Origin: Eggerthella sp. YY7918
GTDB lineage: Bacteria > Actinomycetota > Coriobacteriia > Coriobacteriales > Eggerthellaceae
DNA length: 64,000 nucleotides
Assembly (NCBI RefSeq): GCF_000270285.1
Contig: NC_015738.1
Coordinates: forward strand, 248,001 to 312,000
Direction: 5' to 3'
The notes beneath the pieces are model-generated. The model was not told where the DNA came from. It ran no database searches and worked only from the letters and a program-made list of their open reading frames with translations. Made by a program: the position numbers and the translations under genes. Shown here piece by piece: positions 18,946-27,690 of the stretch (its first letter is position 1; each line of letters begins with the position of its first letter).

Positions 18946-19026
18946 ATGGACACTCAAACAATCATCGCGATATGCGCAGTGTTTTCTGTGGTAATCGGTT
19001 TAGTGAGCCTGGCCAGAAGGGAGTGA
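18946..19026 (+). CDS. 26-residue membrane peptide, putative type I (holin-like) toxin
   Basis: A 26-codon ORF, MDTQTIIAICAVFSVVIGL followed by VSLARRE, consists of one transmembrane helix with a basic tail, as in small type I toxins of the holin-like/Fst/TxpA kind. GGAGA precedes the ATG by six bases. A strong hairpin follows at once (19050-19082), and an extended -10 (TGCTATGAT) lies on the opposite strand around 19128-19136, where it could drive an antisense RNA over the 3' end. Expression and toxicity are inference. Confidence 0.5.
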   Translation: MDTQTIIAICAVFSVVIGLVSLARRE

Positions 19027-19049
19027 CGAACGGCCTTGTGATGAAAAAT

Positions 19050-19082
19050 AAGCCGGGATGCCTGGTAAGCTGATCCCGGCTT
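19050..19082 (+). terminator. hairpin after the small membrane peptide
   Basis: AAGCCGGGAT pairs with ATCCCGGCTT (10 bp, 13-nt loop) followed by TG. Either the 3' end of the toxin mRNA or the base-pairing region with an antisense RNA. Confidence 0.55.
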
Positions 19083-19432
19083 TGACCTAAACAAGTGCTG
19101 CCCGGGTAGGCGGGGCACCGTTCGGCTGAATCATAGCACATTTGCATCAGTGATGCAGGTGCCACATAGCCAACCTACCACTATCGGTACTCTGTCCAGG
19201 TGGTACCGTGTTTTACGTTTTAGGGCAGCGTCAGAAGCTCATCTATGGCTTGTGGTTTAGTGGCCCAGATGATGCGAAGCGTCTGGCATCGTCTCCGACT
19301 TCGTTCTCTCGACGTTCAACGATAGAAGATAGGCGCGGAGAACTGATGGAAGCCGGCGCACAAGGCGCAATCTGCTATCATAGATGCTGATAAGACGGCG
19401 CATTGCCGCCCGTACGAGAGAGAGGAATCTGC
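19083..19432. other. intergenic region before ferritin
   Basis: No convincing gene. It contains a GTGCT...AGCAC imperfect inverted repeat (about 19097-19140), a minus-strand extended -10 (complement of 19128-19136), and the ferritin upstream region. A GGTGGTACCG near 19198 is T-box-like by chance. Confidence 0.4.
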
Positions 19433-19951
19433 ATGGATGCACGTGTGTACGAATTGCTGAACGATCAGATTAACAAGGAGCTGTACTCAGCCTATCTCTA
19501 CCTGTCCTTTGCGGATTATTATGAGGAAGAAGGCCTTGAGGGCTTCGCTAACTGGTATGAGATCCAGGCCGCCGAGGAGCGTGACCATGCCCTTATCTTC
19601 CGCAACTATCTGCACGAGAACGGTCAAGCCGTAAAACTTCTGGCCATCGACCAGCCCGACAAGGTGTTCACCAACTTCTTGGAGCCGCTCGAGGCCGCCC
19701 TTGAGCACGAGAAGTACGTGACAAGTCTCATCAACGATATTTACGCTGCGGCGGCCGAGGTGAAGGATTATCGTACGATGAAGTTCCTCGACTGGTTTAT
19801 CGAAGAGCAGCAGGAGGAAGAGGACAACGCCGAAAAGATGATCACGCGCATGAAGCTGTTCGGCTCCGATGCCAAGGCTCTCTACGATCTGGACCAGGAA
19901 AACGCTGCGCGCGTTTATTCCGTGCCCAGCCCTCTGGCAACTGCAGAATAA
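19433..19951 (+). CDS. ftnA: ferritin
   Basis: 172-residue non-haem ferritin that oxidises and stores iron in a 24-mer shell. The ferroxidase ligands are visible: Glu in INKELYSAYLYLSF, the EIQAAEERDHALIF motif with E-x-x-H, and EEQQEEEDNAEKM. ATG 19433 follows AGAGAGGAA. It is monocistronic, with a terminator at 19978-20012. Confidence 0.94.
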   Translation: MDARVYELLNDQINKELYSAYLYLSFADYYEEEGLEGFANWYEIQAAEERDHALIFRNYLHENGQAVKLLAIDQPDKVFTNFLEPLEAALEHEKYVTSLINDIYAAAAEVKDYRTMKFLDWFIEEQQEEEDNAEKMITRMKLFGSDAKALYDLDQENAARVYSVPSPLATAE

Positions 19952-19977
19952 GCTGCGGCGAATAACGTTTGCACTGT

Positions 19978-20012
19978 AAAAGCTCGTGGCCTGCGAAGGC
20001 TGCGGGCTTTTT
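19978..20012 (+). terminator. terminator after ferritin
   Basis: AAAGCTCG...CGGGCTTTTT stem with a short inner hairpin and T-run, located between the ferritin gene and the convergent LuxR gene. Confidence 0.7.
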
Positions 20013-20036
20013 GCTTATACGAACAGGGTTATCGCG

Positions 20037-21452
20037 TTACGTGCGCGGCGCGTTCACCAATTCAATGATTTCCTGCTTGCTGTGAACATCAAGCGCCGCA
20101 TAGACCTTTTTGGCGTGCGTTCGTACGGTGTTCTCGGACAAAAACAGCTTTTTCGCAATGGTGGGGATATCGTAGCCATGCGCCAGATAGGTGAGTACTT
20201 CTGCTTGACGTTCGGAAAAGCCGTGTTGTTCGATAAGTTCCCGACAGGCGATGTCCACGGTATCGATTTCCGGCATCTCGTCTTGGTTGGCCCCGTCCCG
20301 AGCGCCATTTTTGTGCGTACTTTTGCGCGTGATGAAAAACAGCACAATGGAACAGCCGTAGAGCAGGGCAAACATGACGCCGATAATAGAGGTTCCCTCC
20401 AGCAGAAGATTCTTCCCCAAAATATCCGTGAGAACGGCGCCCGCTTGGTTCGCGCAGTACAAAAGCCCTGCATTCAGTCCATACACAACCGTGAGATTGG
20501 TGTTGCGTTCAATGCTGTCAGAAACGCTTTCAATGGTGACGACCATGGAAATGACGACAAACGAAACCCCGCCCACATAAGGAACGATGATACGAGCGTT
20601 TTCGCCGATGAACGAGAACAGCAAAAGCGCGGTTGCCAGAATGGGGAAAAGAAGCGTAAACGACGTGCTGATATCCATCTTTCGCTTGAGGCCGAACCAA
20701 GCTATTCCCAAAATGGCAGCTGCGCAGATGTTCTCGGAGTGAACCATGAGCGCCTGCTGCGTGAATCCGGCGGCATCGAGGGGCTCCTGAGTAAGTGCTG
20801 CGATGACTGGCGCCATAAGGCCGATCATGCCAATGCATAAGAACGCCTTCCATGATCGTGACAAGACAGAACGCAGGGGTTCGATGTTTCCAATAGAAGT
20901 GTCCTCCGGCGCATCGATGCGTCCGCGAAAGAACAGGGCAAGCAGGTTACAAAACGCAAGCAGGCTAAGGGTGAACACAAGGGCCGAGGGGTCAAGGGTA
21001 AGAAAGGCGAGGAAGGGAACAGCCGAAAGGACCGAACCCAAGACAATCTCGAACTTTGCTGCAGTGATGCCGTCTTCGCGAAACGCGCGCGCCCAGCAGA
21101 AGAAACAGCATGTTGTTCCCAATCCCATACACGTGCCGGCAACAGCCAGCATCAAAGGTGCATCAAGAACCAAATGCCCGCTCAGTAAAATGAGAGCCAA
21201 GGCAATGAGGATTACTGCGGCAAAGAGGGGATTGCGACTAAAAAGAGCAGGTGCTTTGTACGCGCCAAGGGCAAACAAAAGAAACGCCAGTGCGTTACTG
21301 TAGGCCAAGGGCACGCTCCACCACGTAACGCCCTCGGCACCCAAGGTGGTCTGCGGCAGCAGCGTGAAGCCCCACAGCGAAAATGAATTCATAGCAAGAA
21401 AGCAGGCGAATCCTGCACCTGCAAGTAATGTCTTTGCCTGATTCCCCTGCAT
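20037..21452 (-). CDS. LuxR-family regulator with polytopic membrane N-terminus
   Basis: 471 residues: about twelve hydrophobic helices followed by a LuxR helix-turn-helix near residues 412-465 (FSERQAEVLTYLAHGYDIPTI...NTVRTHAKKVYAAL). The start at 21452 has GGGAGGA eight bases upstream; a longer frame to 21503 has none. It is divergent from the flavoprotein at 21663, its probable target. The sensing half is not closely similar by eye to the regulator at 14958, as expected if each senses a different ligand. Confidence 0.88.
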   Translation of the reverse strand: MQGNQAKTLLAGAGFACFLAMNSFSLWGFTLLPQTTLGAEGVTWWSVPLAYSNALAFLLFALGAYKAPALFSRNPLFAAVILIALALILLSGHLVLDAPLMLAVAGTCMGLGTTCCFFCWARAFREDGITAAKFEIVLGSVLSAVPFLAFLTLDPSALVFTLSLLAFCNLLALFFRGRIDAPEDTSIGNIEPLRSVLSRSWKAFLCIGMIGLMAPVIAALTQEPLDAAGFTQQALMVHSENICAAAILGIAWFGLKRKMDISTSFTLLFPILATALLLFSFIGENARIIVPYVGGVSFVVISMVVTIESVSDSIERNTNLTVVYGLNAGLLYCANQAGAVLTDILGKNLLLEGTSIIGVMFALLYGCSIVLFFITRKSTHKNGARDGANQDEMPEIDTVDIACRELIEQHGFSERQAEVLTYLAHGYDIPTIAKKLFLSENTVRTHAKKVYAALDVHSKQEIIELVNAPRT

Positions 21453-21662
21453 GTCATTTCCTCCCAGAGCGCATTCTACTTGATTTTTTGCCGGTATGTT
21501 CAAGTTGGAGCACGATTACTGTCAAGGAATGTGCAAATCACCTAATCCGGGTGAAGTCTGATCAGGAGTTTCGCTTTGTTTGAGTGAACGCAAATCCGCA
21601 ACCAAACTGGTAGGGTTGCAAAAGCATTGGAGGCAATGCGATCAACAAAAGAGGAGGAAGAC

Positions 21663-23414
21663 ATGGAACTAAACCGTCGAGATTTTCTCAAGGGTGCAGG
21701 AGCGGTCGGAGCGCTTGGTGCGCTCGGCACCGTGGGCCTGGTAGGTTGTGCGCCCGCGAGCACTTCGGGAGAGGATTCGAAAGCGACGACCAGCGACACC
21801 AGCGCGCTCAATGCGGAAACGGTGTCCAAGACTCAGTGGAGCTTTGAAATTCCGCCCGAGCCTATCGCTGATAGCGACATCGCCGAGACGTTTTCGGCCG
21901 ATGTCATCGTGGTGGGTGCAGGCATGGCCGGCACGTGCTGTGCGGTTTCCACCGCTGAGGGCGGCCTGAGCGTTATCCTGATCGACGCGGGTACCAAGCC
22001 TATTTCGCGCGGTGGTTCGAACCAGGCTATCGGCACGAAATATCAGAAGGAAATGGGTATCGACTACTCGCCGAAAGACGCCCTTGAGCACGTGAAGATC
22101 GAGCAGCTGGCGGGCTTCTATTCCATGGACAAGATGAAGTGGTCGCGCTGGTTGCAGCACAGCGGCGAGTCGATGGACTGGATGATCGACAAGATGACGG
22201 CAAAGGGACTGAAGGTTAACCTTGAGCCGCCCTACACCGATCCCGACGGAACGCTCGCAGCGCCCGCGTCGGTTCATAACTTCTGGAACGACGAGAATCC
22301 GCTTGGCGTCTTCCAGGGTGCTCCGCTGTGCGCGCAGGCGTATGCCGACACGCTTACGCAGGACCTTGGCCAGGAAATTCACTTCCAGACGCGCGGCGTG
22401 CAGTTGATCCGCGAGGACAACAACACGGGCCGTGTGAGCGCTGTTATCGCTCAGCGTGCCGACGGCACGTACGCCAAGTACGAAGCTGCTAAGGCGGTCG
22501 TGCTGGCCACCGGCGATTTCTCGAAAGACGAAGACATGATGGCCAAATATGCGCCGGATGTTTACAACGCCCTTAAAGATCAGCTCATGTTCGGCGAAGA
22601 CACCGTCGACTTCGATGCCGGCATGGTGTATTCAGGCCTCATGCCGGGAGACGGCCACAAGATGGGCCTGTGGGTTGGTGCCGGTTGGCAGAAGGTGTTC
22701 CCGAACCCGTGTGCCGTTAACGGTGGAGTTCCCGGGCCGAGCCACTGCGTCATCGACAACTTCTGGGGCTTGAATCTCAATATCAACGGCAAGCGTTTCC
22801 AGAACGAGAACACGAACTTCGCCTTCGGCGCGCGCTCGCTCATGACGCAGCCGCAGATGACGGCATTCGGCATTTGGGACAGCGCCTATGCGCATACGCA
22901 GGAAGAGTGGGAGACGCTCGGCTGCTCGGTGGGCAATGTGACGCCGCAAAAGCCGCTCAAGCCCGAAGATCTTATCGCGGGCTGGGATGCTCAGGCTGAA
23001 AAGGGCACCTACTTCAAGGCCGATACCATCGAAGAGCTGGTCGATCAGCTTGAGGGCATCAACAAGGAAGAAGCCCTTGCTTCCATCGAGCGTTACAACA
23101 AGTACGCTGAGCAGGGCTACGACGAGGAATATCAGGTGAATCCCAGCATCCTGTTCCCCATCAGCACCCCGCCATTCTATGCGGCAAAGACCACGGGCGT
23201 GACCTTCCTTACGGTTATGGGCGGTTTGCGCACGAATGAGAACCTGCAAATCTGCCAGGACGACGATACTCCCATTGAAGGTTTGTACTGCGTGGGTACG
23301 ATGATCGGCGACTTCTTTGCGGGTACGTACAACTTCGGTCTGCCGGGTCAGAACCTGGGCGCCTGCTGCTGCACGCTGCCGTACGTTCTCGGTCGCGACT
23401 TGGCTGCGCTGTAG
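21663..23414 (+). CDS. Tat-exported FAD-dependent flavoprotein lipoprotein
   Basis: 583-residue FAD_binding_2 reductase. The Tat signal NRRDFLKGAGAVGALG and lipobox-like LVGC predict an exported lipoprotein. A linker WSFEIPPEPIADSDIAET precedes the FAD fold VIVVGAGMAGTCCAV; this linker is shared with the paralogues at 24679 and 58650. The C-terminal FAD motif is CVGTMIGDFFAGTYNFGLPG; where fumarate reductases have the catalytic Arg (GANRLGGN) this one has NFGLPGQN. ATG 21663 follows GAGGAGG. It is a single-gene unit with a divergent LuxR gene and two terminator hairpins. It probably reduces an unsaturated organic acceptor outside the membrane. Confidence 0.9.
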   Translation: MELNRRDFLKGAGAVGALGALGTVGLVGCAPASTSGEDSKATTSDTSALNAETVSKTQWSFEIPPEPIADSDIAETFSADVIVVGAGMAGTCCAVSTAEGGLSVILIDAGTKPISRGGSNQAIGTKYQKEMGIDYSPKDALEHVKIEQLAGFYSMDKMKWSRWLQHSGESMDWMIDKMTAKGLKVNLEPPYTDPDGTLAAPASVHNFWNDENPLGVFQGAPLCAQAYADTLTQDLGQEIHFQTRGVQLIREDNNTGRVSAVIAQRADGTYAKYEAAKAVVLATGDFSKDEDMMAKYAPDVYNALKDQLMFGEDTVDFDAGMVYSGLMPGDGHKMGLWVGAGWQKVFPNPCAVNGGVPGPSHCVIDNFWGLNLNINGKRFQNENTNFAFGARSLMTQPQMTAFGIWDSAYAHTQEEWETLGCSVGNVTPQKPLKPEDLIAGWDAQAEKGTYFKADTIEELVDQLEGINKEEALASIERYNKYAEQGYDEEYQVNPSILFPISTPPFYAAKTTGVTFLTVMGGLRTNENLQICQDDDTPIEGLYCVGTMIGDFFAGTYNFGLPGQNLGACCCTLPYVLGRDLAAL

Positions 23415-23456
23415 GAAGAAAGCCACGGCAATAAGCTCTTGCACGAAGTATATTCG

Positions 23457-23495
23457 GGACCGCTCCACCCTCCCTTCCAGAGCGGTCCTCTCTTT
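23457..23495 (+). terminator. terminator after the flavoprotein gene at 21663
   Basis: GGACCGCTC pairs with GAGCGGTCC, followed by TCTCTTT. Confidence 0.65.
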
Positions 23496-23498
23496 GAC

Positions 23499-23522
23499 GA
23501 AGCGCCCCTTTCGGGGCGCTTC
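23499..23522. terminator. second hairpin, shared with the paralogue at 24679
   Basis: GAAGCGCCCC/GGGGCGCTTC with a TTTC loop. The same stem recurs at 26503-26526 after the next flavoprotein gene. Confidence 0.55.
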
Positions 23523-23561
23523 GCTCATTGCGGGATGCGATGTGTTAACTCAGGGTTTCGT

Positions 23562-24449
23562 TTACACCTGGGCGAGGAATTTCCAGAAAGAGCGAGCGGC
23601 TGAAGAGAGGGCGGAACCGCGGCGCTTGATGGCATAGGTGCCAAAGACGATATCGGTGCCGGTATCAAGCGGAAGCAGCACGCTTGTGGGCGAGGTGATG
23701 GGATTGATGTGCGGCGGGAAGCCGAAGTACAAGGCGCGCTGTTGCTCGGCCGTGCGCACAAGCAGATCGGCATCGGAGGTGGTCATGAGGATGTCTGGCT
23801 GCACGCCGGCCGCCTCGCACGCTTCGATGAAAAAGCGATGCAGGTGGTTGCGCTTCCCAAAGGTGATGAAAGGCTGGCCTTCTATATCGGGCAGCGTCAG
23901 CTTTTCCTTTGACGCAAGCTCGCTTTCCTTGGGCACATATACATAGGTGTTGGTTTCCACCACCAGCATGATATCGAATCCTCCCAAATAGGGAGGCGCG
24001 GAACCCACGAGACTGATGTCCGATTCGCCCGTTTGCGCCATGTCAATAGCTGCTTCGGTCGTCACCTCTTCGATCGACAGTCGAATGTCAGGATGCGCCA
24101 TGCGAAACACGTCAATGGTCTTGTCAGGCATAGATTGTGCCGTACCATGAGCCATGGCAACCGCAAGCGTTTGACGAACGGGGGCTTCTCCCGTTCTTTC
24201 AAGGTAGCGCTCTTCAAGCTGCCGATAGGCTTCCACCACGGGTTCGGCGCTGTCGCACAAAGCTCGCCCGTCATCGGTGAGTACGAGATGACCGTCCTTG
24301 CTCGACAAAAGAGTGAGTCCGGTTTCGTGTTCAAGGTTGCGTACTGCCTTGCTGAGCGCTTGGCGTGTAATGAACAAATCTTCGGCTGCTTTTGTAAAGT
24401 TGCCACGTTGGGCGACGGCAATAAAATATTCCAATTGACGTATATCCAC
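23562..24449 (-). CDS. LysR-family transcriptional regulator
   Basis: 295-residue LysR regulator: N-terminal winged HTH (MDIRQLEYFIAVAQRGNFTKAAE, with FITRQALSKAVRNLE as recognition helix) and a periplasmic-binding-like effector domain. A GTG start at 24449 is chosen because GGGGAGGGG lies just upstream and it matches the usual LysR N-terminus; the ATG at 24485 has no site. It is divergent from the flavoprotein at 24679, the likely target, and so is the only flavoprotein here with a soluble regulator in place of a membrane LuxR. Confidence 0.9.
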   Translation of the reverse strand: MDIRQLEYFIAVAQRGNFTKAAEDLFITRQALSKAVRNLEHETGLTLLSSKDGHLVLTDDGRALCDSAEPVVEAYRQLEERYLERTGEAPVRQTLAVAMAHGTAQSMPDKTIDVFRMAHPDIRLSIEEVTTEAAIDMAQTGESDISLVGSAPPYLGGFDIMLVVETNTYVYVPKESELASKEKLTLPDIEGQPFITFGKRNHLHRFFIEACEAAGVQPDILMTTSDADLLVRTAEQQRALYFGFPPHINPITSPTSVLLPLDTGTDIVFGTYAIKRRGSALSSAARSFWKFLAQV

Positions 24450-24678
24450 GGTCCCCTCCCCAGATACCCCTGTCTTTATTAGCATACCTCAAAACCGATA
24501 AAACGGGGATAGGGGAGCGGCATTGCTCGGGTGCGCTCTAACGCAAAAAACTATTGCATGGGCGCAACACTAAGCTGCTTTTTCTCATGGGTGGATACCC
24601 TCTATGCTAGGTATGTCCGCGAGGGAGCGGATCGTGCGGGAAAGAACCTCCGCACGGGATTCAATACAAGGAGGGACT

Positions 24679-26421
24679 ATGGGAAGCAAAGGTTTTTCAC
24701 GTCGTGACTTTCTGAAGTTTGGCGCGGTCGGCGCAGCCGGTGCTGCTGCGGCTGGTTTGGCGGGATGCGCGCCGGCAGCCACCGATACGGCAAAGGGCGA
24801 CGCTGCTGCAACAAGCGGCGGAGCGGTCGAAACGTCCGAGGCTGTCATCAAGCTCACCGACAGTATGCCCACCTGGTCGTTCATGGTTCCGCCGGAGCCT
24901 ATTGCCGACGATCAAATCACCGAAACCATCGAAAACGACATCATCGTTGTGGGCGGCGGCATGTCCGGTTTCACCACGGCGGTATCTGCCGCCGAACAGG
25001 GCGCCAAGGTGACGCTGTTCTCGGCTTCGAGCGCCCCCATTTCGCGCGGCGGCTCCAACTTCGCTCGCAACTCGAAGGTTATGGAAGAGCTGGGCGTCAA
25101 GCCGTTTGACCCGGTACCGTTCTTCTATCATGAGATGCGCGCGGCCTCGTTTGCTGTTGACCAGAGAAAGTGGATGCGCGGTTACAACAACTCCGAAGAG
25201 GCCATGAACTGGATGATCGACATCGCCCGCAACGCCGGCCTTGAGGTCATCATGGAGCGCGACAACACGTTCGACATGGGTCCGAACTACGCGCATGCAT
25301 TCTCCACGCTCGGCGACAGCTCTATGGTGTCCACCGGTCAGCAGGGTGCCGTGGAAGCGCTTGAAGCGAAGGCCAAGGAACTTGGCGTGGAAGTCATCTA
25401 TGACACGAAGGCCGAACAGCTTCTGCGTGAGGGCGACAAGACGGGCCGTGTGACCGGCGTCGTTGCATCCAAGATAGCCGACGGCAGCTACGTAAAGTTC
25501 GTCGCGAAGCAGGCGGTGGTTCTGGCGACGGGCGACTACTCCACCGACAAGGAGATGCTGGCCTGCTACTGCCCCGAGGCCCTGAAGTATGTGGGCTTCG
25601 AGCAGAAGGAGACCGACTACAACACCAGCTTCAACATGGGCGGTATCTATGGCGGCGACGGCCAGAAGATGGGTCTGTGGATTGGTGCGGCCTGGCAGCA
25701 CGCACAGGCGGCCCCCATGTATCAGGGCGGCTGGGGCGGCAGCCACGAGCCGTGCGGTTTCCATATGGGCCTGAACGTGAACACGCGTACCGAGCGCTAT
25801 CAGCGCGAGGACATCTCGGCTCCGTACAGCGCTCATCATCTGCTCTCGCAGCCGGGCAACATCGCCTACGGCATCTGGACGCCGAACTACCCGCAGGCTA
25901 TCATCGACAAGGGACATGAGTGGTACCTGTTCGGCATGGACTACACGCTGCCGGCCAAGACGGCTGACGAAATGATCGCCATGTGGGACGAGGGCGTGGA
26001 AAAGGGCTCGTACTTCAAGGCCGACACGCTTGATGATTTGGCCAAGCAGCTGGATCTTGACGCGACGAAGCTTAAGGAAGTTGTGGCTCGTTATAACGAA
26101 ATGTGCGACAAGGGCGTGGACGAGGACTTCCATAAGAACCCCGACTTCCTGGTGAAGATCGACGAAGCGGGTCCGTTCTATGCAGCGACGAACACCTGCA
26201 CGTTCATGACCATCATGGGCGGTCTTCGCACCAGCGCGAACATGGAAGTATGCGACGAAAACGACGAGCCCATCCCCGGTCTGTTCAACGTGGGCTGCAT
26301 GATCGGCGACATGTACGCAAACGAGTACAACTTCGCCATTCCGGGCAACAGCTACGGCATTAACTGCCTCACGTTTGGCTATCTGCTTGGTCGCGACTTG
26401 GCTGCGGGTAAGTTTGAGTAA
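24679..26421 (+). CDS. Tat-exported FAD-dependent flavoprotein lipoprotein
   Basis: 580-residue paralogue of the protein at 21663. Tat signal FSRRDFLKFGAVGAAGAAA, lipobox-like LAGC, linker WSFMVPPEPIADDQITET, FAD fold IIVVGGGMSGFTTAV, and C-terminal VGCMIGDMYANEYNFAIPG followed by LTFGYLLGRDLAA. The fumarate-reductase Arg position is again not conserved. It is preceded by AAGGAGGG, divergent from a LysR gene, and followed by a hairpin pair like that of the 21663 gene, consistent with a tandem duplication and later change of regulator. Confidence 0.9.
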   Translation: MGSKGFSRRDFLKFGAVGAAGAAAAGLAGCAPAATDTAKGDAAATSGGAVETSEAVIKLTDSMPTWSFMVPPEPIADDQITETIENDIIVVGGGMSGFTTAVSAAEQGAKVTLFSASSAPISRGGSNFARNSKVMEELGVKPFDPVPFFYHEMRAASFAVDQRKWMRGYNNSEEAMNWMIDIARNAGLEVIMERDNTFDMGPNYAHAFSTLGDSSMVSTGQQGAVEALEAKAKELGVEVIYDTKAEQLLREGDKTGRVTGVVASKIADGSYVKFVAKQAVVLATGDYSTDKEMLACYCPEALKYVGFEQKETDYNTSFNMGGIYGGDGQKMGLWIGAAWQHAQAAPMYQGGWGGSHEPCGFHMGLNVNTRTERYQREDISAPYSAHHLLSQPGNIAYGIWTPNYPQAIIDKGHEWYLFGMDYTLPAKTADEMIAMWDEGVEKGSYFKADTLDDLAKQLDLDATKLKEVVARYNEMCDKGVDEDFHKNPDFLVKIDEAGPFYAATNTCTFMTIMGGLRTSANMEVCDENDEPIPGLFNVGCMIGDMYANEYNFAIPGNSYGINCLTFGYLLGRDLAAGKFE

Positions 26422-26459
26422 GCGTAAAGCGCTCTGACAGACTGATCTAATCGTATACG

Positions 26460-26526
26460 GATCGTCGTATCCCTCCCCTTACGCGACGATCATCTCTTGA
26501 GCGAAGCGCCCCTTCTGGGGCGCTTC
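26460..26526 (+). terminator. double-hairpin terminator after the flavoprotein gene at 24679
   Basis: GATCGTCG (26460) pairs with CGACGATC (26484), then GAAGCGCCCC/GGGGCGCTTC at 26503-26526. The layout matches that at 23457-23522. Confidence 0.65.
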
Positions 26527-26610
26527 GTGCAGGGGAAACGGGCGCGTCGCAAAGTGGCAACAACGTGGAATAACTTTGCTGTTCATCTGCACTAAAAGAG
26601 TGGTGAGGGG

Positions 26611-26858
26611 TTCGCATCCACAGAAAAAGGTAGTACAATGCCCGGTGTCCGACAGTTGCAACACGCAATACGAACGATTAAGACTATCTTCGCCAAGTAA
26701 CAGTCTCGTGCAGTATTATTGCGAGCATCGCGAAAAGCGATGGGCTAGTGGGTAACCAGGATAAGCCAGCGATACTGTCGGTATTCCTTTCGATGAGGTC
26801 GGGGCTTGTCCCCGGCCTCGTTGTTTTACATTTCGACCATGTGGGCGAAGGAGGGTGC
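26611..26858 (+). promoter_or_regulatory. promoter and ~210-nt structured leader of the ZIP transporter, ending in a terminator-like hairpin
   Basis: A -35 TTCGCA (26611), 17-bp spacer and -10 TACAAT (26634) predict a start near 26646. The leader contains AGACT...AGTCT and CATCGC/GCGATG stems and then GAGGTCGGGG-CTTGT-CCCCGGCCTC followed by TTGTTTT (26795-26827), only about 30 bases before the start codon. This looks like an attenuator or riboswitch expression platform. No known aptamer class was recognised. Confidence 0.45.
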
Positions 26859-27653
26859 ATGCAAACGGCGCTTTTGTGGGCTGCGGCCGGCACCGGATTT
26901 ACGTTTCTGATGACCACCCTTGGTGCGGCTTCCGTATTTCTATTTCGCAAACGGAATAGCATGTTGTTCCAGCGTATCTTTTTGGGTTTTGCTGCTGGCG
27001 TTATGATTGCGGCCTCGGTGTGGTCGCTGCTTATTCCCGCCATCGAGCGCGCTGAAGAGGCGGGTCAGATTGGATGGATACCCGCAGCGGGCGGCTTCGT
27101 CATCGGCGTGGCTTTTCTTATGGTGCTTCACCAACTGCTGCCTCATCTGCATCCGGGCGAGCAGGAGCCCGAGGGGCTGCCGAGTAAATGGGAGCGGCCG
27201 ACGTTGTTGTTTACGGCGGTGACGCTGCATAATATTCCCGAGGGCATGAGCGTGGGCTTGTTGTTTGCCATGGCGGCGCAAAGCGGCGGTGACCCAGCCA
27301 TGTTTGGTATGGCGGTCGCGCTGGCCATTGGTATTGGCATTCAGAACGTGCCGGAAGGCGCAGCCGTGGCGCTTCCCTTGCTGCAAGAGGGGATGAGTGC
27401 ACCGAAAGCGTTTGGTCTGGGTGCGCTTTCGGGTTTGGCCGAGCCGGTTTTCGGCATTCTGGTGGTGTTGTTCGCAGGGCTCATTTCGCCCTACATGCCG
27501 TGGATGCTTGCGTTCTCGGCGGGTGCCATGATGTATGTGGTGGTGGAGGAGCTTATCCCCGAGGCGCATTTGGGAGATCACTCCAATGCTGGTACGCTGG
27601 GCGTTATGGTAGGCTTTCTAGTGATGATGATTCTGGACGTAGCGCTGGGCTAA
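26859..27653 (+). CDS. ZIP-family metal transporter (ZupT-like)
   Basis: 264-residue divalent metal importer with about eight helices. The ZIP signature metal-site helices HNIPEGMSVGLLFAM and NVPEGAAVALPLL are intact, along with VVVEELIPEAH near the end. ATG 26859 follows GAAGGAGGG; the upstream in-frame start at 26748 would run through the leader hairpin and is less likely. Probable substrates are Zn2+, Fe2+ or Mn2+. It precedes an iron-type alcohol dehydrogenase by 37 bp, so the two may be co-transcribed. Confidence 0.9.
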   Translation: MQTALLWAAAGTGFTFLMTTLGAASVFLFRKRNSMLFQRIFLGFAAGVMIAASVWSLLIPAIERAEEAGQIGWIPAAGGFVIGVAFLMVLHQLLPHLHPGEQEPEGLPSKWERPTLLFTAVTLHNIPEGMSVGLLFAMAAQSGGDPAMFGMAVALAIGIGIQNVPEGAAVALPLLQEGMSAPKAFGLGALSGLAEPVFGILVVLFAGLISPYMPWMLAFSAGAMMYVVVEELIPEAHLGDHSNAGTLGVMVGFLVMMILDVALG

Positions 27654-27690
27654 GCGACGGCCGATCGTACGAGAAGAAGGTTGGTTGAAC

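Noticed and set aside
19190-19212. GGTGGTACCG resembling a T-box
   Set aside because: Downstream gene is ferritin and no T-box stem I or terminator/antiterminator pair is visible.
24697-26133. 478-codon minus-strand open frame
   Set aside because: Antisense shadow of the flavoprotein gene at 24679, rich in His/Arg/Val as expected from codon bias.
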